Positions 29,515 through 45,424 are shown, counted from the first letter of the stretch. The stretch: DNA of 64,000 bases from Chrysomallon squamiferum (GCA_012295275.1 CM022677.1:1047147-1111146), one strand, 5' to 3'. The notes: generated by a model from the sequence alone, not told the origin. Numbers and translations are program-made.

Positions 29515-29840
29515 AAAAAGAAGAAAAAAAGAAAAAAAGAGAAAAAAGTAATTTCTTACTGTCATGAAATTCTTTTCCATATGTTTATATAATTATTCAA
29601 TTTTATCACTACATATCATCTTGAACAGAAAAATCCATAGGATGGGTTTGCTATTAGTGAAATATAATTTATTATTTTTTCTGATGAAGCTGAGATATTT
29701 TTGGTTTATTTATTCTGCCTCTGTAGGAAAAAATCATTTTAATCTTAACATTTATATATATATATATATATATATCTTCTTGGTTGGGTTTTTTTTTTTT
29801 TTTTTTTCTTCTTGTATATTAGTCTTCTGTGGTTTTTTAC

Positions 29841-29895
<55 letters not shown>

Positions 29896-32163
29896 TCTTT
29901 TATTTTTGCTATTATTATTATTTTTTAATTAGTGTTTTATTATATTTTCTTCCCCTTCTGCTATTAACTGTAATTATAATCCAGACTGAAGAGAATATGT
30001 TCTGACTTCAAGTTAAATGCTTTATGATTATAATCCAGAGTAAAACAAACAAGTGAAGTAAATCTACAGTAAAGACATCTGTAACTGTAAACTTCTGTTA
30101 ACTATAAAAAAAAATGGTTCTTAAGGAGGAAAGAAGAGAGAAAGAAGATTTGTATGCTTATAACTGTAGTCTGCAAACAGTCAACCTGTAGTCTACAGTC
30201 AACCTGTAGACTACAAACAGTCAACCTGTAGTCTACACAGTCAACCTGTAGTCTACACAGTCAACCTGTAGTCTACAACGTCAACCTGTAAGATAACACA
30301 GAGAAATAATCACTGCCTACAAATTTTATAACAAGTCTTATGTAACTACATACAAAACACAGTAACATAATTAATATGTTCTGTATTTGTGAAATAAAAC
30401 CCGTGACAAACTAGTAAACAAATAACAGTTGTTCTGAACTATACTGCTAGTCAGAACTGACATTTCTGAATAAAGCATCACTTAATTTTTATTTCCATAA
30501 AGTCATACCAAATTAAAATTCTGAAAACAAACAAATAAATAAATAAATAAATAATAACAAGAAAAAGAAGCAAAAGAAAAGTGCTAGAAGTGTGTAATTT
30601 TTAAAACATGAACACTATCAACAGTTGTTTTAAAATTTGTTATTAGTAACTCATTAACTGCTAGAGAACTGAAAGAGAGCGAGTTGGAATGGTATAAAAT
30701 AAAGATCTATAAACTACTGTGAACTTCTGATGTTTTGTCTAACTGCTGGCAAACTGAAATTATTAAGAAAAATTATCTATATGAGACACTGCATCTTTAA
30801 AATTATTTTTTTGGGGGATTTCTTTCTGTTTCTTATTTATAAACTGTTAATGAGTATTTCTATTTAGAATTGTATTTAATTAAATGTGATGATTTTTTAT
30901 AAACTTCTGACAGATACATGTTTTATTCAAGAATTTTATTATCTTATTACCGCTTTCTCTCACAAGAAAACAGAAAGAAGAAAAAAAAGAATAGACAGAA
31001 GAATGAGAAACACTGCAGACAAAAACATTTAACGAGTACATGCACCAGGGCACTACAAATCAGGTATACCTTTTTTCTTTTTCTATTAAAAAAAACTTTT
31101 ATTATTTTTTTCACGGAGCTGGTGATTCAGCGTGCAGTGTGTGAGTGATGTGGCTTGCATTTTAGTCACCAGTGCTGCCATCACATGTTTCATTAAGATT
31201 TATTGCCCCTGATACCCGCCAGTAAATGCTTTCACAGAGGTCCATGGCCCGTCTTTGTTGAAACAAGCCAGCGAGATGATATAAATTTTCCTTTTATAAA
31301 CTTCTTGAAGAAACAGTGATGTGCGCTAGTGGAGAAATCTAACCCACTGATTTCTGATGATAATCTCTTTTATAAACTTCACGTCTGCTTCGGTGTTTGT
31401 TCAGCAACCCTTTTATCTCCCCCCTGTGCCTCCTTACACCCCCCTCATACATAACTCCCAGATGTAGATTTTTTCTCTCTTTCAATATACTTCTTATTGG
31501 TGTTAATTTGAGTTCTGTCAATGAGCCAGATCAGCAGAGGCTGCTAAAGTCATCTCACAACGGAAGCATGGCTTCAGATAAAAGTGGATGTCAAGTTTCT
31601 GGGATATCTTCAACTTGATTTCATTGTTGCTTCTTTGAATACAACTGTGTTATTGCCCATGGCCAGTATACTTTAACAACATCATGTAGGTTCTGGGAGT
31701 TTTATTTCCTTTCTTTCTTTTTTTTTTTTCTAAATTTAATGTTTTCTTACATGCATCATGTAGAGCTGACCTTGAAAGATGAGAAACGCATACAAGATGA
31801 TGAATTGTTTTAAAACACTACACGTAAATCTCCATGATGCTGTAATACACCGCACCAAATACAAAACACATTTCTGTTAGAGGCTTAAATAGCACTTTTA
31901 TTACACAGTCACATCAGCAATAATAATAAAAACATATTTATACTTCTATTTGTTTGGGGTTTTTTTTCTTTGTAGTATTACTTTTATTTTTTTTTTTTAA
32001 CTTTTAATTTTTTTTTTTTTTAATTTTTTTTTATTTTGTTATTATTATAAAATATTATTTTATGAAATTTTAATATTGAATGTATTTTTGAATACTGTAA
32101 AGAGACATCAACCCTACCATCTCTGGTACATCACAATAAATTTAAAAAACAAGATTACAAAAA

Positions 32164-32206
<43 letters not shown>

Positions 32207-35200
32207 GAAAAAAAAGGTTGAAAAAACAGAATTAAAAATTTAGTAAAATTTAATTTGTTTTCAATAAAAAAAAAAAAAAATTAAAATTAAAATGATTTAT
32301 TTAAAATTCACCTCATTTTTAACTGTGATATACACAGCCACTGATATGAACTGTGTTTTGTAAACTGTGTAGTCACTGGTCAGGTAAAACAAATGGAGGT
32401 TAGGAGTTTGGTATCCTGGGGGAGACATCAGTAGCCAAACAATTCTCAGTGGTAAGTTGTACACGTGTCTGATTTTTTTACAACATCAACAAATAAATAC
32501 CAAATTAGAAATATGACTATGCAACATGTTATGATGTAAAAACTAATATTATTTGTTTATTTTGTGTGTGTTGTGTGTGTGTGTGTGTGTCTGTGTGTTG
32601 TGTGTGTGTTAATTTTACTTTATTTAGAACAACAACAACAGTAACACTAATAATAGCAGTAGTAGTAGTAGTAGTAGTAGTAGAAGCAGCTGTAGTAGTG
32701 ATAATAATAATAATACTGGTAACATTAATAAAAGTAGCAGCAATAACAATAAAAACAGTAATAACAATAACAACAATAAACATAATTTAAAGGATTATTA
32801 TCTGAATGTCAAGGAACTCCAATTTAATATCTACTAGGACAGGTAACCATTAGGGGAGTAACAGTTGTTCCATAATTCCATAAATTTGATAAATCAATGA
32901 AATGTGTTTGTGTTTGTGTAATATGTACATGTTTGAATGTGTGTATTTTTATGTGTGTGTGTGATATGTACATGTTTGAATGTGTGTATTTTTATGTGTG
33001 TATGTTTGTGTAATGAGATGAAAAATAGTACTAGACAACCAATTTGATATTAAACTTTTCTACTAGTACTAGACAACCAGTTTACATCAAGTTAGTGATG
33101 AAACCATATCATGATGTAAAAATTTATTTTTTAAATCTGTACTAGACAACCAGTTTGATATTAAACTTTTCTACTAGTATTAGACAACCAGTTTGATATT
33201 AAACTTTTCTACTAGTACTAGACAACCAATTTGATATAAAACTTTTCTACTAGTACTAGACAACCAGTTTGATGATATGAAACTATTCTACTAGTACTAG
33301 ACAACCAGTTTGATTATGTGAAACTTTTCTACTAGACAACCAGTTTGATGACATAAAAACTTTATTTGCCAACTTGATAAGAAACTAGAGAAGAGCTGTA
33401 ACAGAATTCCATGTAATGTGTGTAAGTATTTGATATGCTGGTTTATAAATACTGCAGAAGCCATTAACAAAATACAGAAGAGTTAGCATGTTTTTACTGC
33501 CCCTCAGAGAAGTAAACTAATCAAATCTGCCTGCCGAATAAATCAGAGGCTGTGCATTCTAATTTAGCAGGTCGTAATCCAGCCAATCATAAAAGGTTTT
33601 ACTCAGCCAGTATGGTCTCATAACAAACTTTTTTTTCCTCAAAGCTATTAAACAAAAATTAACTTCTTTAATAAAAATGGGTTTCCTGGATATATAGCTG
33701 TGGTAAAAAGAGGTAATGTGTGCTGTATTAAACTTCATGGAAATAAAGTTTAATATTCAATATTAAATGACAAATAAACGTCTGAAATGATTTCAGTAAA
33801 GTTAATGTTTTTTTTTAATACTAACTTATATAGGCATACTCACACAAAATGATCTATTTAATACGGGTTTTAAAACTCTAAAGGTAAATTAATACAGTAT
33901 GATTTATTTTTCAAAATACTTGCTAAAGAACATTAAAGTCATAAGCAATAACTTATCTTAGAATATTAAAGTAACAAATCATGGTTAATTTGTTTAATAC
34001 AACAAATGCTAATGAATATTAAGTAGTCAAAGGTCTCTGAACACATTTATTATTCAAAGGATTTCAGTTAAATAATGTCGACCAATGTTACCTTTTTTTA
34101 GAGCAATAAAAATAAAAATCAGTGACACATTTATAATAGTTCACCACCAAATGAGGTAAGATTATGTAACATCTTCATTCAGGTGACTCTGGCACACACC
34201 CTCACTAAATACCACAGTCTTTACTCATAAATCATTTCTCTGCTGGAATGGTTTAACAAAAACTTTTTTGTTTTACTGTTTTGTTGCTTTTCTTTCAGTT
34301 CTTATGATTATTATTATCATCATCATTTTATTAAGAGTGTTATATATATTATTATTCTAAGAGTATTATGGAGAACTGATTTATTAATGTTATATAGCTA
34401 ATAATATATATCTAATGAGATGATTTTTATTAATGATATGGACTTATAAAGATCAAATAAATATAAAATTCATAGTTTTTAAATAACATAACTCAGTGAA
34501 GACACACACTAACTTGATATAACTAACTAAATACAACTAACTAGATATAACTAACTAAATATGACTAACTAGATGTAACTAACTAAACATGACTAACTAG
34601 ATATAACTAACTAAATATGACTACTAGATATAACTAACTAAATACGACTAACTATATATAACTAACTAAACATGACTAACTAGATGTAACTAACAGACAG
34701 GTGTTAGTTAACTAGACACATGCTGAGAGACTTACCTGCAGTTATGAAAATTGATCCGTGAGGAAACATGATGACATCGTCAACAGGGTGTCCATGGTCC
34801 ACCGTCATCGCGCTCTCCGACATCCGCACATCAAACATCTTCACCGTGTGGTCGTACGAGCCTGAAATCAGTTGTAGACAAAACTCAACACAAATCTCAA
34901 CACAAAACTCAACACAAACCTCAACACAAATTTCAACACACACCTGAACACACACCACTCTGACAGAAACAGCAAATGTTTAATCAAATATTGTTTTAAT
35001 GTTAGTTTTTGTTTTGTTTGGACAATGATATGGAAAAGGAAATCTGTTTACATCATTTTGTGTAGAATTTCCATCAATTAACAGCAGAAAGTTTCTTGTT
35101 ATGTGAAATAGAAAATGAACACATCATCATTATCATCATCATCATTTTCATCATCATCACTGACATTATAATAATTATTATTTATTTCAATATTTATCAT

Positions 35201-38200
35201 TATTATCATGATCATCTTCATTATTAAAACAAACAAAACAGAAATGAAGAGACAAACAAAGGAAAAAGAAAAGCAAGAAAAAGGAAATACGAGAAAAATT
35301 AACAAAAAAAAAAACAACAATGATGTATCTAGGAAAGTCTGTGACAGAAAATAAAATAATTAAAATGCAGTTTACCTGTGACAATGATGTCAGAACTTGC
35401 CTGGCTCGACACCCCACACCTCACGTAATCCTGAAACACAATCAATCCTTTAACTGAGACATAACTAACTAAAATCTCACTGTGCATGCAATTAACAAGA
35501 TAAAGAAAGATTCCACACAATGGCTTTTCTTTTATCTCAGCAGAAAGTGACCTTTTAAATGAACGTACATCATGTGTTGTCTTTTAATATCCTATGGACA
35601 ACTAATAAAATATAAAGGGAATTTTTTTTTAATTATAACTTTCTTTTCTTTCCTTTACTTTTTTAAATTGTTGTCTTTATTTATTTTATTTTATTATTAT
35701 TATTATTTTGTTGTTGTTGTTGTTGTTGTTGTTGCTTTATTTATTTTTGTGTGCATGTTAGAAAATGTATACATGTATACCCCAAATCTGTGTAGGTAAA
35801 GTGTGGAGATAAGAAATAATTAAATTTTTGTTGTTGTTTTACTTTTAATCAACCTGGTTATGGTTACAATTGTTGGTATATTTTTCTGGAAAAACAATAA
35901 AAACAACAACAATCAGTTTGAGTGTTGCTATAATGTGAGTTTAACTGGGAGTTAATGAAGGAGGAACACTCTGATGTTGTTCTGTGCTGAGCCAAGCAGC
36001 AGTTTAACTGTCGTAAAGCCTTGCAGGACAAGCCTATTTAACACTGGATAACTTCACAAATAATCCATGAAATTGAACATTTTCACACAAAAAATCTCTG
36101 ATGCAATAATGTTGAGATATGTTACACTATTAAGAGATAATTATTTTTTTTTTCAACTTAACATTAATAATGGAATGAGGTGTAAGTATCAGACAATTTA
36201 AAAAACAACAAAAAAACAGCGGGGAGACAGATGTATGGAAGCAGAGAGAGGTAATGATTTTGTAAGTAAACAAATCTATTTGACCTCGCAAATCATGTAA
36301 AACTAAATTAATAAACTATAAGATTTTGTATGATACTTTTTTTTCTTCACCATTTCCATGTTTGTACCTATTTTAATATTACGTTTTTATGTCATAATAT
36401 TAGTGAATCTAGTTTTTTTTCTGAGATTGATATTCAATTAAATTTAATTATTAAGTATATTAATATTTAACAACTGAAATAATTTCTCTTTCACATAGTA
36501 ATATATATATATATACATGCACATACATACATAGACAAAGGAAAAAAAAAAATAATAATAATGATACACACATACACATACACACAGAGAATGAATCAAC
36601 AAAGAACATTTGTTTTTTTTGTTTTTTAAATTAACTACTGTAATAATAAATTATGAATTAAATCAAAGTTTCAGAAGTTTTAAGTTACTCTGTAGTTATT
36701 TTGTAACTGCTTTCCCCGTTCTTTCAGACTTCCATTTGTTTGCCCATCAAAGTGTCAGAGACGTTTCAGCAGCAGCCCTAATTACAAGGAACCACATGAA
36801 ATAGATTGAATGACAATTGGGAATGCTTTAGGATTTTATGGCAAATAAATTATTCACATATTCGCAGAGATGAGCATGTCATGGAAACAGATTCAAAGGG
36901 CAGAATCATCAATTTCATACCCAATTAAATACCAGGATGTCTCTTCCCCTGCAGCATGTAAAACAGTCCATAAAGTCGAAGTGAACTTATCTGAAAAACT
37001 GGGGCTGATATAAATTTGTTGGTTTGTGTGTTTGATCATTTGTTTTGTTTTTTTAATAATCTTTTGTCTATATGAATGAACAGCAGTATTTGTCTAAAGT
37101 TTTGTTCTTTCTTTTTTTATTTCTTATTTTTCCAAAATTTCTAAGGCATTAACAATTCCTTATTTAAGTTTTAATTTTTTTTTTTTTTTTTTTTAATTAC
37201 TACTACTGTTGTTGGTGTTGTTGATGTTGCCATTTTTATTATTATCATCATTCATGAAGAAACTAGATTATGAATTTTCTATCATCGTTTTTGTCAATTT
37301 CAGAATTATCATCTAGACAGCTGTATGTACCATATTTCACTACAACAGTAAATCATAATTAACTGCATCTAACAATTTCCACTCAAAAAAATAAGAAAGA
37401 ATATATATATATATTTATAATTCTGACATGCAATGTGTCTGTGTTTGCAAATTATAAGTATTATTTCAGATTTTTTTTGAAAAAAAAGAAAGATTTTTTT
37501 TTTGTTTAAATCTTTCTTGTTCTGATGAGACAGTTTTTTAAAAAGAATTTGTAAAGTTTTTTTTTTTTTTTTTAAAATAAACTACTCCAGTCGTCTGATG
37601 GTAATCTAGAAATACATCTTGTAAGAATAAAGCATATTTTTTCCAGTATCTGATTGAATGTACACTGTGTACAAGTTCATCAACAATGTAAATCTATAAA
37701 GCACTTTGCCACAAATTATCACAGTATCATTACAACTATAAATTACCAACACACACACACACACACACACTGGAAAACCAACGTTACAGTCTTTTCAATT
37801 TCAAAGCTGAACCATTCTGCCACTGTGGTATGCAAGTGCACTGTGCATGGCCTGAAGAAAATTGGAATAAATCTCCACTGATATCAAATTTCAGGTTGGG
37901 AATTTGAAGAAAACTTCTAAATGTGTTAGAAATCTTGAGAATCGTAATTATAATCACTTCAATATGGGGCTAAGTTAGTGTGTATCACATCAGAGTTGAT
38001 GAGGGGGAAACAACGTAACAACATTGATAGATAGACTGCCACTGGAAATACAATCTTATTTGACTGCCACTGGAAATTCAATCTTATTTGACTGCCACTG
38101 GAAATATGGTCTTATTAGACACTCTGGAAATATGGTCTTATTAGACTACCACTGGAAATATGATCTTATTTGACTGCCACTGATCTTATTAGAAAAATAT

Positions 38201-41200
38201 GGTCTTACAAAATATGATCTTATTTGACTGCCACTGGAAATATGGTCTTATTAGACACTCTGGAAATATGGTCTTATTAGACACTCTGGAAATATGGTCT
38301 TATTAGACTACCACTGGAAATATGCTGTTATTAAATTTCCATCAGAAATTTGATGTTTTTAGAAAACCAGTAAAAATATATAACTAAAACTGCCATTACA
38401 ATGTTAGAAGATAACACAACAAATATTGTAGTTTATCCCTATTCCCAGATATGGTTTTATTAGGCTGCAAGAAAAAGATCTATGATGTTATGTATATGTT
38501 ATACTAGTGTGTATATATATATATATTAAAATTAAACATTATGTATTTGTATTGATATATAACATTTATGTGTATGATGCAGATTAAATAAATAAATCTC
38601 TGTGTAATAATTTCAAACAGAAAAGTGACAAAAAGTAAAACTGCAACTAATCAGTGAAAAGATAAAACTGATCTACATTTAATGCTGTGAATATCAGTTT
38701 ATTATGTGAGACAAAATTTATCACATTAATTTCATTTACTGACAGTTTAACTGTTTCACTGAAAGAAATCTTCAAATGAATTTATCTCTAAATATACTTT
38801 AAAATTATTTCCCACACCAAATACATTAGACACAATGAGCATTCACTATACTCTCCCAATCACCAGAGGGAAAACATGATAACTGTCAATCAAATGACAA
38901 CTGTGTTGTAAAAGTTTCAATTTCTCAGGGCTTTGGTTCTGAAACAACACAGCAGCAATGAATCAATCATAATAATGAAAAACAAACACGGAACTGACTG
39001 TCATATCACAATGAAAAACACGACACATAATGATGTCGATGTGGAGATCACATTTCTGAAAATCATCTGCACATCTTTTGTGTGGATGCTGAAATTCTGT
39101 TACAGGAAGATGGTGGTTGCATGAAAACTGAGAGGCCAGCAAATTAATTCCCAAACAAGACTTACTTTGTTAAATATCTGTAAGGATTGTTAGGCAATTA
39201 TTTCTTAACTGTGAGATAACTGTATTTAATAATGCAAACAATAATAACTGAAAATAAAGTCTAAAAACAATTTATATGTGTATACACATGCTCAGATGTA
39301 TGTTGTAAAATAACAGTATTTAATAAAGCCAATTACAAGTAATAATAAATGAAAAACTGTAAAAAGAATTTATGTATCTTTGTCTAAATCTATACATTAG
39401 TGTTAGTATATATTGTGTTTTTTAAATAATGATTACTTGTAATTGGTGTTATTAAATACTAAAGTCATCATAATTAAAAGACAATGAAAGGACATGTTTC
39501 CAGGTTTGTGTTAAAAGAATTGAACTGTTTGTTTGTTTAACAACAAACTGAAAGATAAATAATGGGTTAAAAGAAGAAAAGAATTTTCTCTTCAGCTCTT
39601 ACCTCGTGTTCATCGTAAACAAGCTGAGCTTTTTCTGTGGGGATGTCCCAGATTCGCACACTTCTGTCGTTAGATCCAGAAAAAATGCGGAGTCCATCAT
39701 TAAGAAACTTTGTTACATTTACTGGTCTGAAATTAAATTTAATTATTATTTAAAAAAAAAAAAAAAATTCAATAATTTTTTTTTTTTTTTTATAAATATT
39801 TAATTAAATTTCAGATTATCAAAATGGTGGCTTTTTTTATATATATTTTTAATTTATTTCAACTTTTTTTTTTTTTTTTTTTTTAAATAGTTTTTTCTTC
39901 TTCATTATTTACATCTAGAATATTTAAAGGCAGATTACAGTCTTTTTTCAAAATTCACTGACGTTAGATCAAATATCCATGAGAAAATATTTTAATTGTC
40001 AAAATATAAAATGGAACAAAATATGTCTGCTTAGAGGTTCATGTTTATTCTGTAACTTTACACAAAAATCTCACATAGTTGTTCATGTAGGGATGTCAAA
40101 CTGAAAACTTCTTCTATTAAGTTTTATAATGAATAACTAAAGATTACTATACATTCTTATATTAATACTTAATAAGTTTTCAAACATATCTTTCTGGTAA
40201 TAACAAAAAACAAAAACAAAAAATTCCAAGTGTGATAAAACTGATTATTAGACAGGAAGATAATACAGACTGAACCAGGGTAAAATCTGTTAAGTATTAC
40301 TTAAGAAATTTGTGACTTATGACTGAGTGATTCACTTTAAGATCTGAATTATGACTGAGTGATTAAGTTTATGATTTGAATTATGACTGACAGTGATTCA
40401 GTTTCTGATTTGGATTATGACTGAGTGATTCAGTTTAAGATTTGAATTATGACTGACAGTGATTCAGTTTAAGATTTGAATTATGACTGATAGTGATTCA
40501 GTTGGGTTATGACTGAGGATTCAGTTTATGATTTGGATTATGACTGATAGTGATTCAGTTTATGATTTGAATTATGACTGATAGTGATTCAGTTTATGAT
40601 TTGAATTATGACTGATAGTGATTCAGTTTATATTTGAATTATGACTGATAAAGATTCAATTTGTGTTCTGTGACTGATCAGTATTCAATCGCTGATCAGA
40701 GTTTATTTCAAGCTTTCACAAACAAATTTTTCCATGGCTATTGATTAAAACTGATCTTTAAAAAACTGCAATAATTTTTGTATAATACTGTACACACCCA
40801 TCATGACCTTTGAAAACTCTTAACAGTGACTTGTTTCTGACATCAAACAACTTCGCAGTGCTTTCGTCGCTTCCCGCCACAAGTAACTGTCCATCTCGCC
40901 TAAACGAGCCACTGTGAGCCAGCTCTTTAAACCGACTGATAGTACGACTGATCTGATTGGTTGTTGCACTGTAGATCTGTACCTGTCAAATAAAATAACA
41001 GTTAAAAAAATTAAATGACAATAAATTATTATTATTTAGAATACATTTTAAGAGAGTTTCATTTCTTTGGTTATAATAATGAAGCTATGAACAGTTATTT
41101 TATCAACAATTGAAATGATTCAAAATAAATGACAGCTGTATTTTTCCTACCTGCAATATTTTCACCCATTTTAATATCAATATTAAAAAATAAATACTTT

Positions 41201-44200
41201 CTTAATAATAGTTTATTTAAAAATGTATCATTTTCTCCTGTTAACTAATGAATTTGACTATCATTTCAGACAAGTGAAAACTATTCCAAGCAAAGTTTAT
41301 ATGAAGTTTCATTAATGTTTCTCAAGTCAATTCTTTAAAAAAAACATATTTTTATTTTATTTTATATTATTGGGTTATTTTGTTCTTTATTTATTATTAT
41401 TATTTTAAACTTTCTGAATTGTTTTAATTATGTTTTTGTAGACTATCCATTTACTTTTTACATTTATGTTTTTAGAAATAAAAACATGTTTTACAAATCA
41501 TACTGATCTTAATTATTGATAAAATTTTTAGTAAATTAAATGAGTTCTTCAGGTTTCTTCTCCTACAATTAGCTATTACATCCGACAGTTGACATCTGGT
41601 AATCAAAAACTTCTCAACGTTTTTCTTCACAAAAAATTTCTTTAACGAAAGGATAAAATCAGGGTAAGAGATGAATGCTAACTGGGTTTTTTTTAAGTTG
41701 TATTTTTTTTCTTCATGGCCTACTTTCTGTTAATTGCATCTAATTGCAGAGCCTCTCCTGCCAATTCTGATTGAAAGTAAATAGGATCTTATTCCCAAAA
41801 CATCTGTAAATGAAATTTAGCCACTCTTCTCCAAACAGAACTTACGTTATAAAAATGTGTCTCAAGGCAGAATATTTCTCACTTTTTTTTCTTACTCTTT
41901 TTTTTTCTATCAGATTTTGAAAAAAAAAGAAAAAAGAAAGAAGATAAAATCCTTTATCTTTTATTTGATTAAAATTATTATACATAATTCTAGGAAAATA
42001 AAGCGTGATATTGCATCATGCTTGGATAGACAACTGTGATTTGATTTTGTGTCCATGTTCATTTCTCTGGCAATTATGTCTTTACGTGCTTTTCTACTGA
42101 CAATAATTTGTTACCAGCTGATATCATTTATTAGCTTATATGAAAAAAAAATAACCAGTTGGAATTAGGCCAAGATTAAGAAATTATTAGAGTTGTGTAG
42201 AAATTAAATAAAGAACAGTCTTTCATGATTCATTTTATTTTGAGCAACGTTAGTGGCAACTCATCTTTCTTTTTTTTTCTCGTTTAATCAGTGATGATTT
42301 TAAAATGCAGCAGATGAGTGTTTGAGTCCGGTTAATTTCAGCTTTGTTTAATTAGATTGAAGAAAGATTAGTCACTGTCTATTAATAATTTAAATTCATA
42401 AACTTTAAAGAAATAAATTATTTTAAATTATCTTGATGAAAATAAATTTAAGAGTTTCATGCTACACATATTTTCTGTCTAGCTTCATTGTATATATAGT
42501 TATTTAAAATTAATCTACTCATTATTGTGACAATATATATTAATTTATACATTTCATTACTTTCAACTGTATAAAATTTAAAAAGTTGGAATAAATATAA
42601 TAATTTGCTTGTGTAGACATAATAATAATAATAATAATAATACTAAAATTAACAATAACAATAAAATAATAACAATGACAACAATAATACCAATAACAAC
42701 AATAACAATAATAAATGGTTCTAGATTACTCTGGTATTGAGAACTCATAACTTATTATCCCCCTTTAATTAATACTGATTTTAACTTTTGCCAAAAATCT
42801 GATAATCAGTACCAAGAAATGAAATTAGTGTTTTAAAATAAACACGTTTTCTTTCCTTATACTCTAAAATGTATATTCAGTTTTAAACACTGCAAAACTG
42901 AAAATATCTGAAATCTATTTCTTTTATAAATAATTATTTAAATATATTTTTATTTTTCATTTTGTATATATAAAACTAAACAAAAATAAAAAATAAAAAA
43001 TAAAAATAATTTAAAAACATAGTACTATTGTTATCTGTATCAGGTTATATTATACCAGTTATCTCCCTTTACTGTAACTATAATTTACTTCTCAGAAATC
43101 GGAGAAGGTGATGGACATTTTCTTTCTCTTGTTAATAATAAATTAAGTACTGTCTTCATTTAATCCATGGATTATCTGCCATTAATTTAGAGTACAATAT
43201 AAACTTTGGCATATGCTGAAAAATTTGTTTACTTGTAATACCAATAAAGATAAAAGAAAAAATAAGAGATGTATAGACAGATAATGTAGCAAGATACATC
43301 ATACAGACAGAAAGATACACATATATATAAAAGATTTTTGTTCCATCCTAATTTAAAAGAGCTAAATTCAAGATTCTAAAAATAGACAGCTCTGCACAGA
43401 CACAGTGTCAGATATGAGTGGAGAAAATGGAAGATCATTTAGATCTGACAATAGATAAACCATCTCAACAATGAAAATACCCATGTGTACTTTTTACTTA
43501 TCTAAAACAATCTTTCAACATTTTTATTTTTTTAAACAAGTTAATGTTTGTTTTGTTTCAGAATAATAAATAAATAAATAAATAATAAATAATAAATTAT
43601 TATTATTATTATTATTATTATATATTATTATTATTATTATTATTATAGCTGTTTGGAAAACCAATATTTTGTAACTGCTGGCTTTTTGAAAAGTAATATT
43701 TTGTATACTATGGATTTTTTAAATTAATTTAATGCAAAAGTTAAAAATATCTATAATTAAAATATATGCACAAAACATAGCATTTTGTTTTCACATTTTC
43801 TGTTATTACAAATTTGAATCATTGACAACTACATTTATACAAATGTTCTATTGTTATACTTAAATAAATAAATATATAAAATATACTTAAACATACATTA
43901 TACATGCACATACAATTATATTTACACACATTACATAGACATTCATTGTTTTTATTTGAATTTTAAAAAATGTCATTTGAATTGAAAATATACACAGCAG
44001 ATTATGGGGTATTCAAATATATGTTAAAGAGTTATGCACAATGAACCTTGATAATTTATTACAAAATTAAAAAGAAAATGTTCCTACTTTAACAGTGATT
44101 TCTCTACATGCAACACCAAACAAACACAATTACAAAACTTGTAAATTTATTCTTAATCAGATTTTATAAGATTGTTAATTTTTCCATTACCCATATTCTC

Positions 44201-45385
44201 ACATGCAAGATACAAACAGAAATACAATTATGTTAATTCTAACAACATACACGAATCAAAAATAGTGAGTAATAAATGATGTATTTAATGAACTGATACA
44301 GAAATCATCAGAACATTGTGCTTATCACAACATTAGCTCATCTACTGCCATGTGGAAAAGTCAGACACCCTGATCAGTAGTGAACCAGTTAATATTCACA
44401 TAACTGAATTACTAAAATTTAAAATGATCTACAACACAATTTCTCAGTAATTCTAAAACAATCACTTTTATTCTGAACACTGCTTTAGATAAAAAAATTT
44501 TAAAATAAAGATCAGCATCAATTCCAGTTTTAATTTGGTACCATTTCACTGCTGCAGAAAATAACAAATAATTTATGATAGCAACTACTTTGGTATTTTG
44601 TGTTGATATCCTGGGCTTACTGAGGACAAGTATGTTACTGATATTTGAAAACAACTTACCCTGGTAGAATTTGTGACAGCATAACTGTAGGGTTGCACAG
44701 GACTAAACTCTATGTGTGTTATTGCTCCATACTCTTTTTTTGTAATTGGAACCTGAAAGTAAAATAATTGTGAATGTTAAAAAGAAAACAGTTCTAATGT
44801 GATAGCTGTGAATACAACAGAGTAGAAAGTGCGTCTCAGGCACCACCTGCTGCTGGATCAAGCCTCCTCAGAACTCCTACTGAGTTTTCTCACAATCAAA
44901 CCAGTGCTCCACAACTAGTCTATCAAAGACTATGGTTTACACATTGTTATGTATCTGACACATTAATTACTCATTCTTCTAACTACTGGGTATAATAGTT
45001 TCCTATTTTTTGTTATCCATTATCAAACACAAATTGATAGAAATAATTAAAGAATATTTTTCTGTGATTAATCGTTAAGTTACTGAAAATTAAACAATTA
45101 GTCAGTAGTCTTTTAATATTCTAGATTTTAATATGGATGAACTTTTTTTTTCTTGTATGGCTAATGTAATGCTATAAACCAAAATTAATCTCTCTCTCAC
45201 AAACACATATACACACAAATATATATAATGCTAATAATGTTAAAAAAATAATAATAATAAAAATAATAATAATAAAAAATAAATAATAATAATAATATAA
45301 TTTATTATTCTTTTTTTTTTTTAATTTCATGCAGATTTATAATTGTCCAATAATAATAATAATAATAATAATTTATTATTCATTA

Positions 45386-45424
<39 letters not shown>

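Larger units (their letters stand above)
17977..34735 (-). other. UTP15 intron 6, 16.8 kb
   Basis: Contains no additional exon that I can support on either strand. It holds many microsatellites, four clear minisatellites (near 20.9, 25.3, 27 and 33.2 kb), and several islands of non-repetitive sequence (18.6, 20.5-20.8, 21.6-23.5, 31.1-31.6, 33.4-33.6 kb). It makes up nearly half of the UTP15 gene. Confidence 0.8.
35431..39602 (-). other. UTP15 intron 4
   Basis: 4.2 kb. It holds GTT/ATT microsatellites (about 35690-35735), a high-complexity island (36700-36990), a 38.0-38.3 kb minisatellite and many A/T runs. No exon is supported inside. Confidence 0.8.
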
